In this document: positions 45,305 to 50,845 of the stretch, one piece after another
Layout: every line of letters starts with the position of its first letter
Position numbering within the stretch: position 1 is the stretch's first letter
From: Candidatus Hodarchaeota archaeon
Lineage (GTDB): Archaea; Asgardarchaeota; Heimdallarchaeia; Hodarchaeales; YT1-039
Direction of reading: 5' to 3'
DNA: 50,845 nt
Assembly: GCA_016840025.1 (NCBI GenBank)
Contig: JAEOTF010000325.1
Location: 1-50,845, forward strand
Notes under the pieces: model-generated
The model's database searches: none
What the model was told of the DNA's origin: nothing
The model's input: only the letters and a program-made list of their open reading frames with translations
Position numbers and translations under genes: made by a program

Positions 45305-45802
45305 ATGTTGATTGGAAGTCTTATGAGTAAAATTGCCTTCACGAGAGAAATTAGATTCGGAGGAATCGGTGGCTTTGTAGGTATGTTAGCAATGGACATT
45401 GTTATGGTTGTGACGTTTTTAATTGTGGGAGAGGATGCAGATACATACCTATCCACGATCGAAGAGGGGGCGGAGACCCTATTGGATCTGATCGGGATCT
45501 CCATGGATGCTGGTGCTCTAATAGTTATTCCACTGCATTATCTAATTGGGTTAGTTACTGGCTTCGCCTTCGGGGTAGGTGTGTTATATTTTGATAGACT
45601 TCGCGGCGATATTATGAGACTAGGCACAGTACTCGTTTTTATTGTAGAAGAAATTTTCTGTTACGTGTTTTTTCTTCCACTGATATTTGACATGTCAGTA
45701 TCCGAGCTAATACTTTTTTTCAGTTCAACCTCACTATTTCACTCAATTTTCGCTGTAGTTCTTGCTTGGTTAGTTAACTACGGAGTGCAAACGAATCAAT
45801 AA
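45305..45802 (+). CDS. integral membrane protein of unknown function
   Basis: A 165-residue protein with four hydrophobic helices (about 18-42, 70-95, 103-128, 138-158) and an acidic loop (~42-64). It may start at the ATG at 45323 (MSKIAFTREIRFG). No family recognised. It is sandwiched between ksgA and a degenerate copy of the ksgA 3' end, so it was probably brought in or left there by a duplication or insertion event. Confidence 0.7.
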   Translation: MLIGSLMSKIAFTREIRFGGIGGFVGMLAMDIVMVVTFLIVGEDADTYLSTIEEGAETLLDLIGISMDAGALIVIPLHYLIGLVTGFAFGVGVLYFDRLRGDIMRLGTVLVFIVEEIFCYVFFLPLIFDMSVSELILFFSSTSLFHSIFAVVLAWLVNYGVQTNQ

Positions 45803-45877
45803 TCCGATTGATTAGTTAATATTAGTCCTTGTTTTAGGGAAGTCTAGATCTGTTCATTTTTAGCGATTATTAGATAA

Positions 45878-46097
45878 CACCAGAAGTACTCCATCCAGAA
45901 TTTGAAACTTCCTTAATTATTCCGTTTAATCGAAAAAATCATCGTACGTAAGGAATTACGTTCAGCCACAAAAAAGAGGAAAAATTAAGAATTCACAATT
46001 ATAAAAATTAGAAAACCACTCTCTCAGTTTTGAAAGGGTGGTTAATCTCTCAAAGGATCAAATCTTGAAATTGTTTCGTCTTCTATTCCAGACTTAA
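45878..46097 (+). pseudogene. decayed copy of the ksgA 3' end
   Basis: From CCAGAA at 45880 to the stop TAA at 46095-46097 the sequence follows the last ~223 bases of ksgA. The start preserves HPEFETSL and FNRKN, then frameshifts and a stop occur, and the end preserves VVNLSKDQILKLFRLLFQT before its stop, as in ksgA (VVNLTKDQLLELFRLLFQT). The 5' two thirds of the gene are absent. It is dead, and the remaining 45803-46175 gap holds nothing else that I can see. Confidence 0.85.
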
Positions 46098-46175
46098 TAG
46101 GAACGAAGACGCTTTCTGCGTTTCAAATCATTGTTCAGGCTCCTTAATAACTCTGAGTCCTCGCTTCAGAGGTTG

Positions 46176-46409
46176 TTAGACAACAATTAACAGAATATTA
46201 TTTCCCCTGATCATGATTTTGCCTAATCTACGACTACCTGTGTTTGTGTGTTCATGGGCGCCATTCAATGCTAAATTCATTGATGTATCAGTTCTTAGTA
46301 ATTTTCCAGAATACTGAATCCCCGTCTTAAGGTGGACGGTGATTTTGTGGCCGATTTTTTTGGTTAAATGGCTTAATGGAAGAAGTGTTGCGTTACTCAT
46401 TGCTATCAC
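46176..46409 (-). CDS. Sm-like (Lsm) protein
   Basis: A 77-residue Lsm protein, perhaps starting at M4 (MSNATLLP). The Sm1 motif reads KITVHLKTGIQYSGKLLRTDTSMNLALNGA and Sm2 LGKIMIRGNNILLI, with IRG-N typical of the RNA-binding loop. It should form a ring of six or seven and bind U-rich RNA. It lies 4 nt from a second Lsm gene on the same strand, so the two may form mixed or separate rings. Confidence 0.9.
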   Translation of the reverse strand: MIAMSNATLLPLSHLTKKIGHKITVHLKTGIQYSGKLLRTDTSMNLALNGAHEHTNTGSRRLGKIMIRGNNILLIVV

Positions 46410-46412
46410 CTT

Positions 46413-46652
46413 TTAGGGCGGAGAAACGTAGACAATGTTGTCACCCCGTAGAATAATATCGCCTAATCTTTTGGAAGACTGAGACTCTTCTACATACTGT
46501 TCGGCATTCTCAAGAAAGATGTTCAAATGTGTATCATAAGAACGAAGAGTGCCACGGATTTCAAAATTCTGATATTTTAATCTTATAAGCACGCTGTTTC
46601 CTACAGCGCCTTCTAAAATACTCAAAGGCTGTATCAAAACCATCTCCATCAA
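46413..46652 (-). CDS. Sm-like (Lsm) protein
   Basis: A 79-residue Lsm protein with Sm1 NSVLIRLKYQNFEIRGTLRSYDTHLNIFLENAE and Sm2 RLGDIILRGDNIVYVS. It is closer to canonical archaeal Lsm than the next gene (RGDN). The two genes follow each other with a 3-base gap and are probably one transcript. Two different Lsm proteins together are seen in several archaea. Confidence 0.92.
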   Translation of the reverse strand: MMEMVLIQPLSILEGAVGNSVLIRLKYQNFEIRGTLRSYDTHLNIFLENAEQYVEESQSSKRLGDIILRGDNIVYVSPP

Positions 46653-46808
46653 GATTATCTAAAGGACAAATAATCCCATAGTAAGAAGTAGTTATCAAAG
46701 GTGAAAATAAACACCCAGAAAGACTAAAAGAAGTAAGCTCATGGGGGTAATGTGTGCGAACTGTTTGGATGTAAATAAATCCCCCTCAACACCATTATCT
46801 GAAAAAAG

Positions 46809-47465
46809 ATGGCTCTTTTCACTCCCCTTAAATCGGCCAAACAAACCCAAAACGTCCTTACTACTAAAATAATCGTTATTGGGGATCAGGGAGTAGGCAA
46901 AACGAGTCTTATATCCCGCTATCTTGGAAAAAGATGCCAAAATGCTTATCTACCTACTCTTGGAGTAGATATAGCACTCCATTCCGTGAATTTCGATAAT
47001 CAAGAACTGAAAATACAAATTTATGACCTTGGGGGAGCTCCCTACTTCCACAAATATCGGCCTCGCTACTACAGGGGGAGTACGGCAGTGATCTTGGTAT
47101 ATGACCGAACTAAACCTTCAAGTCTGCATAATCTACAAACGTGGGTGAAAGAATTGGAACGTGACCATTCATTAGAAACGCTTTGTATTCACGTTATCGG
47201 CACTAAATCAGACCTTGAAGTTCAAATTACTCCAGAAGAAGGTGAAAATTTTGTTGAAGAACAGATTGGGGAAGGTATTCCTCATTGTACAACAAATGCA
47301 AGAACGATTACGGATATTCGCTTTGTATTTGATACGATAATAAAACAAATTTGGGGTAAGGTGAAAGAAGAGCTCAGTAATAGGGATCTGGAATCTTATG
47401 GAGGTTTTTGGAATAAAATGAAAGGAGCACTCAATAGTAGGGATTTGGAAACTTTGGTAGGATAA
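46809..47465 (+). CDS. Ras/Rab-like small GTPase with altered G3 motif and repeated tail
   Basis: A 218-residue GTPase: G1 GDQGVGKTS (25-33), switch-I Thr in AYLPTLGVD (T50), G3 DLGGA (73-77), G4 GTKSD (131-135) and G5-like CTTNART. Position 77 is Ala where Ras/Rab proteins have the catalytic Gln, so intrinsic GTP hydrolysis should be slow or need a partner. The C-terminal tail repeats a short unit, LSNRDLES and LNSRDLET, each after a Lys-rich helix. There is no CaaX. It is divergent from the two Lsm genes. Confidence 0.9.
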   Translation: MALFTPLKSAKQTQNVLTTKIIVIGDQGVGKTSLISRYLGKRCQNAYLPTLGVDIALHSVNFDNQELKIQIYDLGGAPYFHKYRPRYYRGSTAVILVYDRTKPSSLHNLQTWVKELERDHSLETLCIHVIGTKSDLEVQITPEEGENFVEEQIGEGIPHCTTNARTITDIRFVFDTIIKQIWGKVKEELSNRDLESYGGFWNKMKGALNSRDLETLVG

Positions 47466-47497
47466 AGCTCAGATAACTAACAGGTTATGGGGTAACG

Positions 47498-47866
47498 TTA
47501 AAGCATAAATTCCAACAGATCTAGCATACCAACGAATTGCAGCCATTTCTTGTCGGCTAACAATTTTCGTGCGCATTCATCTCCCTTTGGGGTTAAAACC
47601 CATCCATGCACAGTTGGGTACGCCAATCCCAAATCCAGCAATGATCGTTTATTCTTACTTCTCCGTAGGTGGCCTCTAACATTACCAATAGATATCCCCA
47701 ATCTCTTACTTAATTTTCGATAACCCAAATAGGGATGTAAAGACAGCTGAACCAAAATCTTCTTCTTAGTCTCACTAAGCGTGAAAAGAAGGAAATCGAT
47801 CTCGGGATTACCAGGCAGGGATAACTCATTGACCTGTAAGGGTTGACTTGTCGAGGGAGAGTTCAC
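47498..47866 (-). CDS. winged-helix transcriptional regulator
   Basis: A 122-residue protein starting at GTG 47866. Residues ~20-105 fit a winged helix: SETKKKILVQLSLHPYLGYRKL, SKRLGISIGNVRGHLRRSKN (recognition helix) and a wing (VHGWVLTPKGDECARKLL), of the ArsR/MarR-like archaeal type. A 9-base inverted repeat begins 2 nt before the start codon and is a likely operator for autoregulation. It is convergent with the Ras-like GTPase gene. Confidence 0.8.
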   Translation of the reverse strand: MNSPSTSQPLQVNELSLPGNPEIDFLLFTLSETKKKILVQLSLHPYLGYRKLSKRLGISIGNVRGHLRRSKNKRSLLDLGLAYPTVHGWVLTPKGDECARKLLADKKWLQFVGMLDLLEFML

Positions 47867-48387
47867 ATTGCATCAATGATCAGTAAAGGTTGATGCAAAT
47901 AAGCTCCCAAGAGTCAAGACTTTGATACCAGTTTATTCCTGATCTGACAAATTATCGTTGAATTGCGGTTAATTACTGATGATTCTTTGTGAAATGGCTG
48001 ATTTTCCGATATCTGTCATCATCAGACCTTTTAGAGTTTGTTAAAGAGAAAAACAAGATTAAATTTAGGTGGTAAGCGTTAAGAGTTATCAAATCTTGGC
48101 GTACTGTTTGTTTTTCTTCCTAACTTAAAAGAAAAAGAGAGGTTTCTCCGCAGTTTTCTTAAAAATTACTTTCTTCCAAAAAAATTCTTTATTGAAGCTC
48201 AATATAACTTAGTTCTGTTAGAAATTATACATCCTAATGACTTATTAATGTGATTTTAAAGGCAATTTCTCATCATTTTCAGTTAAAATTGCATACTGCT
48301 CGAAAATCCCTTATCAATGATCACCATCTATGTGTCAGATATTCGTGGAATGTATCTTCATCAACATTGAGTAGGAAGAGGAAAGCA
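47867..48387. other. divergent intergenic region
   Basis: About 520 AT-rich bases between the winged-helix gene (minus) and the metallo-beta-lactamase-fold gene (plus). It holds the 47868-47898 palindrome and a second inverted repeat, CTGATGAT/ATCATCAG (47976-47983 and 48018-48025). No RNA gene is supported. Confidence 0.45.
47868..47898. promoter_or_regulatory. inverted repeat, likely operator of the winged-helix gene
   Basis: TTGCATCAA (47868-47876) and TTGATGCAA (47890-47898) are perfect inverted copies 13 bases apart, two bases upstream of the GTG start of the winged-helix gene at 47498-47866. Half-sites centred about two helical turns apart fit a dimeric winged-helix protein that represses its own gene. 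Confidence 0.6.
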
Positions 48388-49272
48388 ATGGATAGTCATA
48401 AACTGAAGAAATTAACAGGAAATATACTTTATATGCCCTCGGGAGAGAATGATAGACCTCTTCTAGCCGCGATCTCGGGAAAAACTCATACATTATTAGT
48501 TGATGCTGGAAACTCCCCTGCTCACGCAAAATTATTTCTATCCAAACTGAAGAAGACGCCCATCTCTCCGATAACGTATGTAGTGGTAACTCATTGGCAT
48601 TGGGATCACATATTTGGCTTATCGGCAATGAATTGTATCAGTATAGCTCATCGAAAGACGAAAGAAAAAATGATAGGACTGAAGAATCTTAAATGGGACG
48701 ATAAATCATTGGATAGGCGAGTTGAGGAAGGTAAGGAAAATGAATTTGTACAAGCATCGGTGAAAATGGAATTTCCAAATCCAAATAGGACTATTCAAGT
48801 CGCAATTCCTAATATTATTTTTTCTGAAAAAATAGAAGTCCATCTCGGAGGTATCACCTGTCTTATAGAACACGTAGGAGGAGATCATTCTTTCGATTCA
48901 AGTGTAATTTTCGTCCCAGAAGAAAAGATCGTATTCTTAGGTGATTGCATTTACTCTAATCCTTATAAAAACAGGGCCTATACAGTTAATAAGTTGTTTC
49001 CCCTAATTGATAAGCTTCTAAGTTATAGAGCTAATTATTATATAGATTCTCACGATGAACCCACATCACGCGAAGCCTTTGAGGATTTTTGTCAAACCTA
49101 TAAACTAGTTGGAACCCTCGTTAGTAAATACAGGCATGACACCGACTCTATCAAGAATGAATTAGTACTAAGAGCAGAAGAAATAGGAAAGGAAACCGAT
49201 GAAGAATGGTATCAAACCATGCAATACTACATAAATGCGTTTTTGGCTGGAATGGAAGCCGAGAAGCACTGA
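48388..49272 (+). CDS. metallo-beta-lactamase-fold hydrolase
   Basis: A 294-residue protein from the ATG at 48388, which has a purine-rich ribosome site (GGAAGAGGAAAG) just upstream; the open frame to 48250 looks non-coding. The metal site is clear: THWHWDH (H-x-H-x-D-H), a second His in HVGGDHSFDSS, GDC in VFLGDCIYS and a last His in DSHDEP. A MBL hydrolase that could cleave lactones, thioesters or phosphoesters; the substrate is not visible. The C-terminal ~60 residues are helical. Confidence 0.9.
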   Translation: MDSHKLKKLTGNILYMPSGENDRPLLAAISGKTHTLLVDAGNSPAHAKLFLSKLKKTPISPITYVVVTHWHWDHIFGLSAMNCISIAHRKTKEKMIGLKNLKWDDKSLDRRVEEGKENEFVQASVKMEFPNPNRTIQVAIPNIIFSEKIEVHLGGITCLIEHVGGDHSFDSSVIFVPEEKIVFLGDCIYSNPYKNRAYTVNKLFPLIDKLLSYRANYYIDSHDEPTSREAFEDFCQTYKLVGTLVSKYRHDTDSIKNELVLRAEEIGKETDEEWYQTMQYYINAFLAGMEAEKH

Positions 49273-49417
49273 CATTTAATAATCAAAAAGGATAATAACC
49301 GACGTCCTCAATTAAGAAGTACGTTTTTCTGATTTTAGGGATCTTCTTAATAGAATCTAGCATATTGTTGGTTGTTTTCAATTGGTAAACCAATTGAGAG
49401 ATATGATTCCGAAAAAT

Positions 49418-50089
49418 TCAGGCGAATTTTCTTTGTTTCTTTTTTCGTTTCCAAATTCCCAAAGAGACTAAGATCAATAGTCCTCCGAGGGATTCATAAC
49501 TGTTAATCCTCATCCTGTCCAAAACACCTGGTGGTGGAAAAGTAATACCAGGGTCAAGAAGCTTAAGATGGTAGTGTCCTGCTGCCTTACTGCTGGTGGT
49601 GGATGTATTGGTTAACTGTAGGGCTATCTCAAAAGGCCAAGACTCGTAATCTCCTCCTTCAATCTCGGTTGTCTGTACATAGGTTTGAGTCCATGTCTCA
49701 TTGGGGTTGATAAGGAGCGGCTCATGTGGTTCGAAAATAGGGTCTCCTGGGCTAACGAACACCCCGCGAGAAGAATTGGCTTCTACTGCCACCTCTGCCC
49801 AAAAACTGGAATTTTTAAACCCTGTCCGATAAGAATACTCTAATTGCCTATATATTTTGTTGCTACTGGAAAGAGAAAATGTCCCTGTAGTTTCCCACTC
49901 TTGTGATTGAGCAGCATGAACATGAAAATCGGAGCTCGCATTAACATTACCTAATGACCATACTACAAGAAGTATTATCATCCATTGGGTGCTCATAGAG
50001 GTTATTCCATCCTTTCTCATACGTTTATGGGCTTTATACATCTCACTTCCAGCTATCTTTCTATTTTCATAAAGAGAAGACTTTCTCAT
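49418..50089 (-). CDS. secreted, membrane-anchored protein of unknown function
   Basis: Up to 223 residues. The true start is probably M24 or M32, since the stretch before it is hydrophilic and poorly protein-like. A signal helix (MIILLVVWSLGNVNA) follows, then a beta-rich domain with N-x-S/T sites (~50-190) and a C-terminal helix (GGLLILVSLGIW) with a basic end KRKKKQRK. No family recognised. It stands alone, divergent from SRP54. Confidence 0.75.
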   Translation of the reverse strand: MRKSSLYENRKIAGSEMYKAHKRMRKDGITSMSTQWMIILLVVWSLGNVNASSDFHVHAAQSQEWETTGTFSLSSSNKIYRQLEYSYRTGFKNSSFWAEVAVEANSSRGVFVSPGDPIFEPHEPLLINPNETWTQTYVQTTEIEGGDYESWPFEIALQLTNTSTTSSKAAGHYHLKLLDPGITFPPPGVLDRMRINSYESLGGLLILVSLGIWKRKKKQRKFA

Positions 50090-50257
50090 GAAAAGTTACT
50101 AATAGTACAATTCCATTCTTATTAAAAAGAGAATCTTACGCATTATAGTAAAATGTCTTATAACTAAAAATATAGATCTTATGTCTTAAAAATGGCTTTA
50201 AGAATCATAAGATTAATTAAATTGCTTTCCTTATGGATTATTCGAGAGTAGATACAA

Positions 50258-50845
50258 ATGCCGAGTTTAGGCGAATCATTACGAACCATTATGCGCCGAT
50301 TAAGCGGTATCTCCTATATAGATGAAAAGATGGTAAAAGAATTAGTGATTGCTCTTCAAAGAGCTCTTCTTGATGCCGATGTTAATGCCGACCTAGTGTT
50401 AACGACAACTGATCAGATTAAGAATCGAGCCCTCAAAGATAAAGTTCCTATGGGGGTCAGTCGAGTTGACTACGTCAAAAGTCTTATTTTTGAAGAACTC
50501 GCAGCCCTTCTCGGCACAAAACATCGCCCTTTGCGCTTAAAAACATCAGAAAAAAATGTGTTTATGTTCATCGGGATTCAAGGATCAGGGAAAACTACTA
50601 CTCTGTCAAAACTAGCCAGATATCTCCAACGTCGGAACCACAACATCGGTGTCATTGCTGGGGACACATTTCGGCCAGGGGCCTATGAACAGCTCCAACA
50701 ATTATTGGAATCATTAAATGTAGAACTTTTTGGTGAACCTAAAGAAAAAAAGTCAGTGAAAGTAGTAAAAAGCGGTATTAAGTATTTTGAAGAAAAAAAG
50801 AAGGTAGATGTAGTTTTAATTGATACTTCGGGTCGTCATAAAGAA
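50258..50845 (+). CDS. srp54: signal recognition particle 54 kDa protein SRP54 (5' part, cut by window)
   Basis: The first ~196 residues from ATG 50258, open to the window end. The N domain is MPSLGESLRTIMRRLSGISY..., ALQRALLDADVNADLV; the G domain has Walker A FIGIQGSGKTTT, AGDTFRPGAYEQL and VVLIDTSGRH. This is SRP54, the GTPase that binds signal sequences and 7S RNA and docks with FtsY. The M domain lies outside the window. Confidence 0.97.
   Translation, partial: MPSLGESLRTIMRRLSGISYIDEKMVKELVIALQRALLDADVNADLVLTTTDQIKNRALKDKVPMGVSRVDYVKSLIFEELAALLGTKHRPLRLKTSEKNVFMFIGIQGSGKTTTLSKLARYLQRRNHNIGVIAGDTFRPGAYEQLQQLLESLNVELFGEPKEKKSVKVVKSGIKYFEEKKKVDVVLIDTSGRHKE

Noticed and set aside
46695..46940. 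81-codon minus-strand frame over the start of the Ras-like GTPase
   Set aside because: Antisense shadow of the GTPase N-terminus; no protein-like features.
47976..48025. Possible C/D-box guide RNA (TGATGA and CTGA-like boxes)
   Set aside because: The C box lacks the leading purine and the end box is missing; the match is explained by a simple inverted repeat.

Overview
The window reads as a chromosome segment of an Asgard archaeon, possibly of the Heimdallarchaeia, though the class is a low-confidence guess from gene content alone. It carries archaeal information-processing genes: RNA polymerase B, an L21e / RpoF / DUF655 / KsgA cluster, Sm-like proteins, a RadB-like ATPase and SRP54. It also carries four eukaryote-like small GTPases, one fused to a roadblock-like domain. 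Other pointers are a RING-like zinc finger on a membrane protein, two type II tRNAs with encoded CCA (one with an intron), and TATA-box promoters mixed with Shine-Dalgarno sites.

Layout. 1-3543: a tandemly duplicated minus-strand module of a PadR regulator and a HAAS / transmembrane / RING-like protein; the padR gene of the downstream copy is reduced to its last ~36 codons. 4003-4272: tRNA-Leu(CAG) and tRNA-Ser(CGA), the latter with a ~43 nt insertion in the D-loop. 4460-7198: MoxR ATPase, VWA protein, p27-type zinc protein and a PRC-barrel-like protein. 7520-8245: ABC ATPase. 8584-13485: rpoB with a 505-residue homing intein. 13646-15182: divergent RadB-like ATPase and RNase H-fold protein. 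15271-18653: Arf-like GTPase with roadblock-like tail, DOMON surface protein, Rab-like GTPase. 18932-20389: GTP cyclohydrolase (MptA/FolE2) and PTPS/QueD.

20757-27474: a complete Liv-type ABC importer (two unusually long permeases, two ATPases, convergent binding protein). 27774-28025: dead TnpB fragment. 28233-31531: ABC ATPase, PIN-domain protein and a GTPase gene broken by one in-frame TAG. 31633-34923: a likely hydroxyproline route (trans-3-hydroxyproline dehydratase, ornithine-cyclodeaminase-family reductase, Xaa-Pro peptidase); the Liv importer upstream could feed it. 35000-36330: solo TnpB insertion element. 36396-42375: DUF362, Sua5/TsaC, membrane protein, DUF354, LRR protein, inositol-phosphate synthase. 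42793-45231: rpl21e-rpoF-DUF655-ksgA. 45305-50089: membrane protein, ksgA 3'-end remnant, two Sm-like genes, Ras-like GTPase, winged-helix regulator with a palindrome at its start, metallo-beta-lactamase-fold protein and a secreted protein. 50258-end: start of SRP54.

Three otherwise healthy-looking genes carry a single-base-scale anomaly: the VWA gene lacks an in-frame start for its apparent N-terminus, rpoF has no ATG/GTG/TTG start, and the 30746 GTPase has one in-frame TAG. These may be real (recoding, unusual starts, recent decay) or assembly errors; the raw reads would decide. The most unusual biology is the duplicated PadR-HAAS-RING membrane module, the two Liv permeases with matching extra membrane blocks, the Arf-roadblock fusion and the D-loop tRNA intron.
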